Source of the DNA: Opitutaceae bacterium
Lineage (GTDB): Bacteria > Verrucomicrobiota > Verrucomicrobiia > Opitutales > Opitutaceae
Direction of reading: 5' to 3'
NCBI GenBank assembly: GCA_005799525.1
Contig: SYGN01000243.1
Span: 1 to 35,224 of the forward strand
Length of the DNA stretch: 35,224 bases
Positions 7,276 to 15,284 of this stretch are shown here, piece after piece. Position 1 is the stretch's first letter, and every line of letters begins with the position of its first letter. Under the pieces are notes generated by a model that was not told the DNA's origin, did no database searches, and saw nothing but the letters and a program-made list of their open reading frames with translations. Position numbers and translations under genes: made by a program.

Positions 7276-9342
7276 ATGAATTCCCTTCGCCTTCACCTCG
7301 CTGCGTTGCTGTTGTTCTCCCCGTTGGCCGCGTTCGCCGCCGAAAAAGGGCGGGTCACAGACCTGCTGCACCGCGCCGCCGCTCCCGCCGAAGGCACGAT
7401 GCCGCGCCTCGCCCACAACAACCCCGGCACGCTCGCCGACCTCGGCGTCGGCCTGTGGGCCTGGCCGCTGCCGATCGACTATAACAAGGATGGGCTGATG
7501 GACCTCGTCGTCGTGTGCACGGACAAACCTTACAACGGCACGTGGTTTTTCGAGAACAGCGGGCAGGTCGATGCACAGCTCAAGCTCCCGATCTTCAAGC
7601 CCGCCGTCTTCATCGGCAAATCCGCGCCTTCGGTCGGCATCTCCTACGTCACGGGCAAACCCGTCGTCACCGCGACCGCCAGCGTCAAGACCGACGCCGC
7701 CTACGACTATCGCGGCAACACCTACCCTGATTTTGTGAATTCGCAGTTCACGAAACCCCAGCAGCTCGGCGTGCCGGAGAAGATTCTCACCGAGCCCGGC
7801 AACATCCGTCAAAACCAGTGGCAGCTCGTGGACTTTGATGGCGACGGTGCGCTCGACGTCTCGGTCGGCATCGATTTTTGGGGCGACTTCGGCGCGCTCA
7901 ACGGCGGCGAGGGTGCGTTCAACGCCAAGGGCGAGTGGACCCGAGGTAAATTGCGCGGCTATGTCTATGTCATCCGCAACACCGGCACCACGGAGAAGCC
8001 GGTCTACGCCGCGCCGTTTCGCCTGCAGGCCGGCGGCAAAGACGTCGATCCCTTCGGCATGCCTTCGCCGTGCTGGGGCGACTTCGACGGTGACGGCGAC
8101 CTTGATCTGATCACCGGCGAGTTCCTCGACGGCTTCACGTTTTTCGAAAACACCGGCACGCGCACGAAACCCGTCTACGCCGCCGGCCGAGCGCTGCTGC
8201 ACGCGGGGCTTCCGCTCAAGATGGACCTTTGCATGATCACGCCCACAGCGGTGGATTTCGACGGGGACGGCGATCTCGATTTAGTCGTCGGCGATGAGGA
8301 TGGCCGCGTGGCCTTCATCGAGCACACCGGAAAAACCGTCGCGGGAATGCCGCAGTTTCTGGCGCCGCGTTATTTTCGGCAATTTGCCGCCGACGTAAAA
8401 TTCGGCGCCCTCGCCACGCCTTACGCCGTCGATTGGGACGGCGACGGCGATGAAGATCTTATCTCGGGCAACACCGCCGGTTACATCGGATTCATCGAAA
8501 ATCTCGGCGGCACCCCCGTGCGCTGGGCCGCGCCGCGCTACCTCAGTGCCGCGGGCAAACTCATCCGCGAGATGGCCGGCCCCAATGGCTCGATCCAAGG
8601 CCCGGCCGAGCCGAAGTGGGGCTACTCCATTCTCAGTGTGGCCGATTGGGACGGTGACAGTCTGCCCGACATCATGACCAACGGCATCTGGGGCAAAGTC
8701 GTTTGGTATAAAAATATCGGCACGCGCACGGCACCGCGCCTTGCCGCCGCGCAGCCCGTCGCGCTCGCGCTCCCACCGGGTGCGCCGAATCCGGCGCCGG
8801 CGTGGAATTGGTGGAAACCCACAGCCAACGAACTCGTTTCCCAGTGGCGCACCACGCCGCAGATGATCGACTGGAACGGTGACGGCCTGATGGACCTCGT
8901 GATGTCCGACGCCGAGGGCTACCTCGCATTCTACGAGCGGAAACGCGCCGCCGACGGCAAACTGGCGCTGCTCCCGCCCCGGCGGGTTTTCTGGAGCGAA
9001 GGCGCCAGTGTTTTCACGAGCAACGGCCAGCCGCAAAACAAAGAGTCCGGCCTGCTCCGTCTCAACGACGGCGTCTACGGCCGCGGCGGGCGCCGCACGT
9101 TTTGCATCGCGGATTGGGATGGCGACGGAAAGCCGGACCTCCTGCTCAACAGCGTCCCGAACGTAAATTTCTTCCGCGCCACCGGTCGCGACGCGCAAGG
9201 CCGCTGGACCTTCAAAGACGAGGGGCCGGTGAGCACGCACGTCCTCGCCGGCCACGCGACGAAGCCGACCTACTTCGCCACCATGCGCGAACTCCTCATC
9301 GGTGCCGAGGACGGCTTCATCTATCGCGTCCCGCAAAAGTAG
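7276..9342 (+). CDS. Secreted FG-GAP/VCBS-repeat beta-propeller protein
   Basis: This 688-residue protein has a signal peptide (LAALLLFSPLAAFAA, residues 8-22) and at least eight calcium-binding-type Asp loops of the FG-GAP/VCBS kind. They read DYNKDGLMDLVV (68-79), DFDGDGALDVSV, DFDGDGDLDLITG, DFDGDGDLDLVVGDE, DWDGDGDEDLISG, DWDGDSLPDIM, DWNGDGLMDLVMSD and DWDGDGKPDLLLN. Such repeats build an integrin-alpha-like propeller that binds ligands or calcium outside the cytoplasm. No catalytic motif is seen. It sits between TBDR 1 and the first sulfatase, so it may act as a surface glycan-binding protein in the role SusD plays elsewhere; this is inference. The ATG at 7276 is chosen because it directly precedes the signal peptide; the leader is C-rich without a Shine-Dalgarno sequence. 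Codons for residues 24-29 overlap an inverted copy of the REP-like element upstream. Confidence 0.88.
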   Translation: MNSLRLHLAALLLFSPLAAFAAEKGRVTDLLHRAAAPAEGTMPRLAHNNPGTLADLGVGLWAWPLPIDYNKDGLMDLVVVCTDKPYNGTWFFENSGQVDAQLKLPIFKPAVFIGKSAPSVGISYVTGKPVVTATASVKTDAAYDYRGNTYPDFVNSQFTKPQQLGVPEKILTEPGNIRQNQWQLVDFDGDGALDVSVGIDFWGDFGALNGGEGAFNAKGEWTRGKLRGYVYVIRNTGTTEKPVYAAPFRLQAGGKDVDPFGMPSPCWGDFDGDGDLDLITGEFLDGFTFFENTGTRTKPVYAAGRALLHAGLPLKMDLCMITPTAVDFDGDGDLDLVVGDEDGRVAFIEHTGKTVAGMPQFLAPRYFRQFAADVKFGALATPYAVDWDGDGDEDLISGNTAGYIGFIENLGGTPVRWAAPRYLSAAGKLIREMAGPNGSIQGPAEPKWGYSILSVADWDGDSLPDIMTNGIWGKVVWYKNIGTRTAPRLAAAQPVALALPPGAPNPAPAWNWWKPTANELVSQWRTTPQMIDWNGDGLMDLVMSDAEGYLAFYERKRAADGKLALLPPRRVFWSEGASVFTSNGQPQNKESGLLRLNDGVYGRGGRRTFCIADWDGDGKPDLLLNSVPNVNFFRATGRDAQGRWTFKDEGPVSTHVLAGHATKPTYFATMRELLIGAEDGFIYRVPQK
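7346..7361. repeat. Inverted partial copy of the REP-like element, inside a gene
   Basis: These 16 bases (AAGGGCGGGTCACAGA) are the exact reverse complement of 7235-7250, 95 bp upstream. The copy is only the first part of the palindrome and breaks off after GACC. It encodes the residues directly after the predicted signal-peptide cleavage site of the FG-GAP protein (KGRVTD), a place where extra residues would be tolerated. Confidence 0.5.
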
Positions 9343-9384
9343 CTCACCCGTTTCACCCTCCGGATCCACCCCGAGTCGCGTCTC

Positions 9385-10839
9385 ATGAGAGATCGAAACA
9401 GTGTTGCAGTGGTCGTCCTCCTGCTCGCCTCCTTGGGGAGCGCGGCGGCCGCTCGCGCACCGAACGTGCTCTTCATCGTCACCGACGATCAGGGGCCGTG
9501 GGCGTTGGGGACCTCCGGCACGGGGCAGGCGCTGACTCCCCGGCTTGATCGGCTCGCCCGGGATGGCGTCGTTTTCCGGCAGGCATTTTGTGCGAGTGCG
9601 ATCTGCAGCGCGGCGCGCGCCTCGCTCATCACCGGGAGGTTTCCCTCCGAGACCGGCGTGGTGGACTTCATCGCCGACAACGGGCGCAATGGAATGTCTC
9701 CTGCCTTGGCGACGTGGCCGGCGACCTTGCGCGACTCCGGCTTTGCGACGGCGTTGGTCGGAAAGTGGCACCTCGGCCATGCCCGGCCCGAGTATCTTCC
9801 GACCGCGCGCGGCTACGATTTCTTCTCCGGTTATCCGATCGGAGGGAAGACTTCGCAGAGCCCAAGCGTCGAGGTGGAAGGGACGTGGAAGACCTTCGCG
9901 GGCGAGTTCACGACCGATGTGCTCACCGATTTGGCCATCGGTTACCTCCGCCGCTTTCGCGACCGGCCTTTTGCCCTTTCACTCCACTACTGGGCACCGC
10001 ACGCCAACCAAGGCGTGCCGCCAGGCTTCACCGTCCCCTACGAAGACCGCACCTGGCTGCCGATGAAGGAAGAGGATCTCGCCTCGTCGCGCGACCGGCC
10101 GATCCGCGCTCCGTCGCCTGCGGCCGAGCAACTCGACACGCCGCGCTACGAGCGGATCATGCGCGAGTATCTCGCGAGCGTTCACGGCGTGGACCGCAAC
10201 GTGGGCCGTTTGCTCGACGCGCTCGACGAACTCGGTCTTGCCCGCGACACGCTGGTCGTCTTCACGTCGGATAACGGCTATCTGCTGGGCCAGCACGGCC
10301 TCTGGCACAAAGGCAGTGGCTGGTGGCTGACGAAAGACCGCAAAGACCCTGCACGCGTCCACGGCGCTACCCGCTTCAATCTCTTCGAGGAGTCGATCCG
10401 CGTCCCCATGCTCGCGCGCTGGCCGGCGCGCATCCGCCCCGGCACTGTCGTGAGCGAGCCCGTTTCCCATCTCGACTGGTTCCCAACCTTGCTGGAGGCG
10501 GCGGGGAAGGGGACCGGTTCCGTCCCGGATTTGCGTGGCCGCAGCCTGCTGCCGGCCATCGAGGGACGGCCGCTGGGGGGCGACGGCACGCTTTTCTTCC
10601 AATACGTGCACCTGCGCGGGCTGCGCACGCCGCAGTGGAAGCTCGTGCGGGATTTCAAATCGGGCCGCGACGAACTCTACCATCTGGGCAACGATCCCAA
10701 CGAGCTGACCAATCTTCTGCCGGCCCGCGACGAACCCACCGCAGCCGTTCACCGCGATCTGCTCGCGCGCCTCGAAACGCAGATGCGCGCCGTCGGAGAC
10801 CGCGGCGATATGTCCGGTGCGGCCGCCACGGAACGGTAG
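9385..10839 (+). CDS. Type I (formylglycine) sulfatase, S1 family (sulfatase A)
   Basis: This 484-residue enzyme hydrolyses a sulfate ester, probably on a glycan outside the cytoplasm. A signal peptide ends near ASLGSAAAA (residue 23). The metal-binding Asp pair is Asp34-Asp35 (IVTDDQG). The formylglycine site is Cys74 in CSAARASLITGRFP, with Ala instead of Pro at the +2 position. GKWHLGH (126-132) supplies the active-site Lys and His, and TSDNGY supplies the late Asp296-Asn297. RFNLFEESIRVPMLARWP is the conserved region after it. The C-terminal end with RTPQWKLVRDF and DELYHLGNDPNELTNLL is typical of the S1 family. ATG 9385 is the only start that keeps the signal peptide at the N-terminus. 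The gene lies 42 bp after the FG-GAP gene and 23 bp before sulfatase B. Substrate position cannot be read from sequence. Confidence 0.95.
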   Translation: MRDRNSVAVVVLLLASLGSAAAARAPNVLFIVTDDQGPWALGTSGTGQALTPRLDRLARDGVVFRQAFCASAICSAARASLITGRFPSETGVVDFIADNGRNGMSPALATWPATLRDSGFATALVGKWHLGHARPEYLPTARGYDFFSGYPIGGKTSQSPSVEVEGTWKTFAGEFTTDVLTDLAIGYLRRFRDRPFALSLHYWAPHANQGVPPGFTVPYEDRTWLPMKEEDLASSRDRPIRAPSPAAEQLDTPRYERIMREYLASVHGVDRNVGRLLDALDELGLARDTLVVFTSDNGYLLGQHGLWHKGSGWWLTKDRKDPARVHGATRFNLFEESIRVPMLARWPARIRPGTVVSEPVSHLDWFPTLLEAAGKGTGSVPDLRGRSLLPAIEGRPLGGDGTLFFQYVHLRGLRTPQWKLVRDFKSGRDELYHLGNDPNELTNLLPARDEPTAAVHRDLLARLETQMRAVGDRGDMSGAAATER

Positions 10840-10862
10840 CGTGCATGAGTTGTTTTTTCCCC

Positions 10863-12260
10863 ATGAAAATCGCTTCACTTCTGTCTTCTGCGCGATCCCT
10901 GGCCGTCGCTGCCGTCTGCGTCGCGTCGGCTGCCGCCGCCGGGTCGCGTCCGCCGAACTTCATCGTGATCATGCTGGACGATCTCGGTTACGGCGACCTC
11001 GGCTGCTACGGGAGCACGACGCTCAAGTCACCCAACATCGATCGGCTCGCGACGGAGGGACTGCGCTTCACCGATTTCTACGCGAACAGTTGCAAGTGCT
11101 CGCCGACGCGCGCCGCCCTGCTCACCGGTCGCTATCCCGAGCGCAGCGGCGTCAACACGGTGTTTACCGGCGTCACCCACACCGCCGGCATGAGCCCGCA
11201 GGCGGTGACGTTTGCGCAGCCGCTCAAGGAGGCCGGCTACGCGACGGCCGTCTACGGCAAGTGGCACGTCGGCTACGCCCTCGAGGCGAATCCCAAGCGC
11301 CACGGCTTCGACGACTTTCGCGGCCAGCTTAGCGGCGGCATCAACTACTTCACGCACATCGATGCCGGCGGCCATCACGATTGGTGGCACAACGAGAAAC
11401 GCGTGCCCGAGCGCGGCTATGCCACCCATCTGATCACGGAGCACGCGCTCCACTTTATCCGCGGCAGCAAGAACCGGCCCTTCTGCCTCTATGTGCCCTA
11501 TCCCGCGGTCCACATCCCGCACATGGGACCCGGCGATTCCGAGATCGTGCGCTACGACCAATTCTACGGGCCGATCGGAAAATACCAGGAGCTGCTCACT
11601 GCGGCCGACGACGGCGTCGGCCGGATCGTCGCGCAGTTACGCGCGGAGGGAATCGATCGCGACACGATGATCTTCTTCACTTCCGACAACGGCGCCGACA
11701 AGCCCGGGAGCAACGCGCCGCTGCGCGGCTCGAAAGGCGAGATGTTCGAGGGCGGCATCCGCGTGCCCGGCATCGCGTGGTGGCCCGGTCGCATCGCGGC
11801 GGGCCGCACGACCGCGCAGCGGGCCGCGACGATGGATTTGCTCCCGACGATGCTCGCGCTTTCCGGCCAGCCTGCGCCGACCGGCCGGGGCCGCGCGCTC
11901 GACGGCATCGATCTCTCCGCGTTGCTCCAGCGGGACCTGCCGCTGCCGAAGCGCGCCTTGTTTTTCAGTTTTCGTGAATGGCGTGCCGTCATCGACGGTC
12001 CCTGGAAACTGGTGTCGTTCGACAAGCAGTGGAACACGGACGAGCGCGGCAAGAAAGTGCAGACCTACCTGTTCAACCTCTCCGACGATCCGGAGGAGAA
12101 AAGTAACCTTGCCGACGCACGCGTCGGTGAATCGCACCGGCTCGACACGGCGTGGAAATCGTGGTGGCAGGACGTCGATGCGGAATTGCAGCCCGCGCTC
12201 AAGTGGGCGCGCCTGCGCGTGGACCCCGCCGGCAAGCTCATCGAACGGCGTCAGCCGTAG
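10863..12260 (+). CDS. Type I (formylglycine) sulfatase, S1 family (sulfatase B)
   Basis: This 465-residue secreted sulfatase has an Ala-rich signal peptide (residues 1-26), Asp39-Asp40 in IVIMLDDLGYGDLGCYGS, and formylglycine Cys79 in CSPTRAALLTGRYP, the standard CxPxR form. YGKWHVGY gives Lys133. FTSDNGADKPGSNAPLRGSK gives Asp275-Asn276 and the following Lys. EMFEGGIRVPGIAWWPGRI completes the active-site frame. The LGYGDLGCYG start and the late FEGGIRVP are typical of the arylsulfatase A/GALNS-like members of S1. An open frame runs far upstream inside sulfatase A, but the signal peptide fixes the start at 10863 (ATG 10845 is a weaker alternative). It follows sulfatase A by 23 bp and precedes TBDR 2 by 35 bp, so it is likely in one transcript with them. 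Confidence 0.95.
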   Translation: MKIASLLSSARSLAVAAVCVASAAAAGSRPPNFIVIMLDDLGYGDLGCYGSTTLKSPNIDRLATEGLRFTDFYANSCKCSPTRAALLTGRYPERSGVNTVFTGVTHTAGMSPQAVTFAQPLKEAGYATAVYGKWHVGYALEANPKRHGFDDFRGQLSGGINYFTHIDAGGHHDWWHNEKRVPERGYATHLITEHALHFIRGSKNRPFCLYVPYPAVHIPHMGPGDSEIVRYDQFYGPIGKYQELLTAADDGVGRIVAQLRAEGIDRDTMIFFTSDNGADKPGSNAPLRGSKGEMFEGGIRVPGIAWWPGRIAAGRTTAQRAATMDLLPTMLALSGQPAPTGRGRALDGIDLSALLQRDLPLPKRALFFSFREWRAVIDGPWKLVSFDKQWNTDERGKKVQTYLFNLSDDPEEKSNLADARVGESHRLDTAWKSWWQDVDAELQPALKWARLRVDPAGKLIERRQP

Positions 12261-12295
12261 GCTCCCGCGGTTTTTGCAGATTCTCGTCCTGCCCA

Positions 12296-15268
12296 ATGAA
12301 AACTCCGTTCGCATCTTCGGGCTTGGGCGGCAGGTTTCGCCGCCTCGTATCAACCGTCGGCACCGCCTGGATCTTGTTTGCAGCTCCGGAGCGGTTGCCT
12401 GCCGCCGTAGCGGACGGCGAGATCGCCGGTCGCGTCGTCAATCGCGCGACGGGTGTTTTCCTTGAGGGCGCCGAGGTCGTGCTCGTGTCCGATGCCCGGC
12501 GCGTCGCAACCGATCGGGACGGTGCGTTTCGTCTGGGCGCCGTCCCTCCCGGCCGGCAGCGAATCGAGGTCTTCTACACCGGCCTGAATCGCCAGGGCCT
12601 GGCGGTCGACGTCGCGTCCGGCGCCGTGGTGCGGGTCCTCGTCGAGATGACCTCGGACATCTATCAGCTCGCCGCCGTCACCGTGCAGGGCGAGCGCGAG
12701 GGCAACGCCGCCGCGATCACGCGGCAGCGCATCGCCGACAACGTCATGAACGTGGTCTCGATGGAGGCGATGGGCAACGTGGCCGACGGCAACATCGGCA
12801 CGTTTCTCCAGCGCCTGCCCGGCGCTGCCGGCATCCTCGCCAACGACGACGTCGCCGGCCTCGCCGTGCGTGGCACGCCGCCGTCGTGGAATTCCGTCAA
12901 CGTCGATGGCGTGCGGTCCTCCTCCGCCTACGCCGACACCGATGTCACCAATGGCCGGGCGCGTGCGGTCACGCTCGATCAAATCCCCGCGGACTTCGTC
13001 AAGGAAGTGGAGCTGATCAAGGCGCCGACGCCGGACATCTCCGCCGACTCGATCGGCGGCACCGCCAACCTCATCACCAAGTCAGCCCTCGATCTCAAGG
13101 CGCGTTCGTTCACGTTTCGCGTCGGCACGAACTACAACACCTACCGGCACCGCCAGCCCGACTGGACGCCCACAGGAACGTTCACGCTGCTCACGAAACT
13201 CGGCGGCAGCGACCGGTTCGGCCTCGGGTTCTCCGGGAGTTTCACCGAGGTGAACAATTTTCGCGACCGGGTGATGATGACGCGCAACCAGGCCGACGGG
13301 CGTAACACGCAGTTCCGCACGCTCAACGACGACTACGATCGCACCCGCGCGGGCGGCTCGCTCAAGTTCAACGTCCGGCCCCAGCCCGGCCTCGATCTCT
13401 GGGCCGGTGTGCAATACGCCTACTACTCCAGCCAGCAGAGCCGCACCGACTGGAACATCAGTGGCAACGTCAACCCGGCCGACTACGGCCGCGTGAGCCG
13501 CGCCCAGATCGAGGCGGGCACGCAGCCGCGCACCGCCGCCAATGCCGTCGCCGGCGTCGCGCCGGGCTTTACCGACACCGCCACGGAGATACTCCATGCC
13601 AACTTCACCAACATCGAGGGCCGGATCATCCGGCACTATCGCAATTGGAAATTCGACGGGGGGCTCAAATGGAAATTCGGCAGCGAGCACGAACTCAACG
13701 CGCAGACTTCCTACAGCCCCTCCGAGAACGCAGTGATCTTCGAGAACATGACCGTAAGCCGCGCGGGCGGATTCGGTTTTCTCATCGATACCTCCGCCAA
13801 CCGCCAGCGCCCGGTTGCGCGGCAACTCTACGGGCCATCCATCGATGCCGGCGCGGATCTCGGGATCTCGACGGCCAACCGCACGGTGAACAACGACCGC
13901 TACGGCGAGGAGGAGGTGTTCGACGCGCGCCTCGATTACAAGAAAAGGTGGCGGACATCGGCGTCGGCGCTCCAGTTCAAGGCCGGCGCCAGTATCCGGG
14001 AGCAGTATCACACGATCCGGGTTTACCAGCCGAACTGGAATTTCATCGGTGCCGACGGCGTCGCGGGCCTGAACCCCGCGACCGGCCGCAACGACGACAA
14101 CCTCGCGCAATACCGCTTCGCCGGGCCGGGCTACGGGTTGTTCAACAACCACTATGCCGGTCGCGACCGCTTCGATTACGCGGCGTTCTTGGCGACGTTC
14201 CGGCAGAATCCGTCGTGGTTCCGTCCGGTAGGCACCTCGGTCTCAGCCGCACCGTCCTTCAACGACATCACCGAGACCGTCACTGCCGGCTACACGATGG
14301 GGCGCGCGCAGCTCGGGAAATTCACCCTGCTCGGTGGCGTCCGTTGGGAGGAGACCGATGTGACCGCGTCGGGCACGCTGGCCGATGCGCGCAATCCCGG
14401 CACCCCGCGTGCCATACGCGAGCGTGGCTACGGAAACACGTTTCCCAGCGCCCACCTGAAATTCGAGCCGCGCAAGGGCGTGCTGCTGCGCGCGTCGTAT
14501 TCGACCGCGATCGCCCGCCCGGACTTCGACGATCTCTATCCGAACACCACTGTCAGCTACAACGACACGCTCGGCACGGGTGTCGTGCGCTCGAACGATC
14601 CCGGCGTCGGTCCGCAATTCACCCATAACTACGACCTCTCCGCGGAGTGGTATTTCGAGCCCGTCGGCGTTCTGTCGGCCGGCTGGTTTCACAAGGACAT
14701 CAACCGTTTCCTCGCGACGGATACCCGGCCCATCGACGCGGGATCGGACAACGGATTTGGCGGACTCTACGAGGGCTTCAACTGGGTCACGACGCGCAAC
14801 TTCGGCAGCGCCACGATCACGGGCTACGAATTGAACTATTCCCAGCAAATCACGGCGCTCCCGAAACCGTTCGGGGCTTCGTCGATTTTTGCCAACTACA
14901 CCCGCCTCCGGACCCGGGGCCAGTATGGCGCCGGCATCACGGAGCTCGCGCAGTTTGTGCCGAAGACGGCCAACGCCGGCGTTTCCACCCGCCTCGGCCC
15001 GCTGGAGGTGCGCATCGCGTGGAACTACAATGGCGGCTACCTGCGCACCTTCAACGCCAGCAACTTCGTGGCCCAGCGCAACAGCCCGGTGGAGATGTGG
15101 GATCTCAACCTGCAATACACGGTGGCGCGCCGCTACCGCATCTATCTCGATGCGCGCAATGTTTTCAACAAGTGGCCGTATTGGTTCACCGGCGGCGACC
15201 GCTCGCGGGTCGTCATGAGCGAGGTGTTCGGCACCCGCATCAGCTTGGGGTTCAGCGGCCGGTTTTGA
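12296..15268 (+). CDS. TonB-dependent receptor with carboxypeptidase-regulatory-like domain (TBDR 2)
   Basis: This 990-residue outer-membrane receptor has the same order as TBDR 1. A signal sequence (about residues 1-38, hydrophobic STVGTAWILFAAP) is followed by a regulatory-like sandwich (GEIAGRVVNRATGVFLEGAE, DRDGAFRLGAVPPGRQRI), a TonB-box-like LAAVTVQGEREG (125-136), and a plug (IADNVMNVVSMEAMGNV, GLAVRGTPPSWNSVNVDG, DSIGGTANLITKSALDL). The barrel ends in LGFSGRF. The plug diverges from TBDR 1 and TBDR 3 and carries an extra Ser/Asp-rich loop after VNVDG (SSSAYADTDVTNGRARA), so it probably takes a different glycan. The ATG at 12296 is set by the signal peptide; the long upstream frame overlaps sulfatase B and is not real. 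It sits between sulfatase B and the PSCyt/PSD1 gene, only 16 bp before the latter. No SusD partner. Confidence 0.94.
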   Translation: MKTPFASSGLGGRFRRLVSTVGTAWILFAAPERLPAAVADGEIAGRVVNRATGVFLEGAEVVLVSDARRVATDRDGAFRLGAVPPGRQRIEVFYTGLNRQGLAVDVASGAVVRVLVEMTSDIYQLAAVTVQGEREGNAAAITRQRIADNVMNVVSMEAMGNVADGNIGTFLQRLPGAAGILANDDVAGLAVRGTPPSWNSVNVDGVRSSSAYADTDVTNGRARAVTLDQIPADFVKEVELIKAPTPDISADSIGGTANLITKSALDLKARSFTFRVGTNYNTYRHRQPDWTPTGTFTLLTKLGGSDRFGLGFSGSFTEVNNFRDRVMMTRNQADGRNTQFRTLNDDYDRTRAGGSLKFNVRPQPGLDLWAGVQYAYYSSQQSRTDWNISGNVNPADYGRVSRAQIEAGTQPRTAANAVAGVAPGFTDTATEILHANFTNIEGRIIRHYRNWKFDGGLKWKFGSEHELNAQTSYSPSENAVIFENMTVSRAGGFGFLIDTSANRQRPVARQLYGPSIDAGADLGISTANRTVNNDRYGEEEVFDARLDYKKRWRTSASALQFKAGASIREQYHTIRVYQPNWNFIGADGVAGLNPATGRNDDNLAQYRFAGPGYGLFNNHYAGRDRFDYAAFLATFRQNPSWFRPVGTSVSAAPSFNDITETVTAGYTMGRAQLGKFTLLGGVRWEETDVTASGTLADARNPGTPRAIRERGYGNTFPSAHLKFEPRKGVLLRASYSTAIARPDFDDLYPNTTVSYNDTLGTGVVRSNDPGVGPQFTHNYDLSAEWYFEPVGVLSAGWFHKDINRFLATDTRPIDAGSDNGFGGLYEGFNWVTTRNFGSATITGYELNYSQQITALPKPFGASSIFANYTRLRTRGQYGAGITELAQFVPKTANAGVSTRLGPLEVRIAWNYNGGYLRTFNASNFVAQRNSPVEMWDLNLQYTVARRYRIYLDARNVFNKWPYWFTGGDRSRVVMSEVFGTRISLGFSGRF

Positions 15269-15284
15269 CGCGGTGCCTGCGGTC

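Noticed and set aside
4333-8202. 1289-codon open frame on the - strand across TBDR 1 and the FG-GAP gene
   Set aside because: It lies antisense to two well-supported genes, its product is rich in Arg, Glu and Val with no domain, and long antisense frames are common in GC-rich coding DNA.
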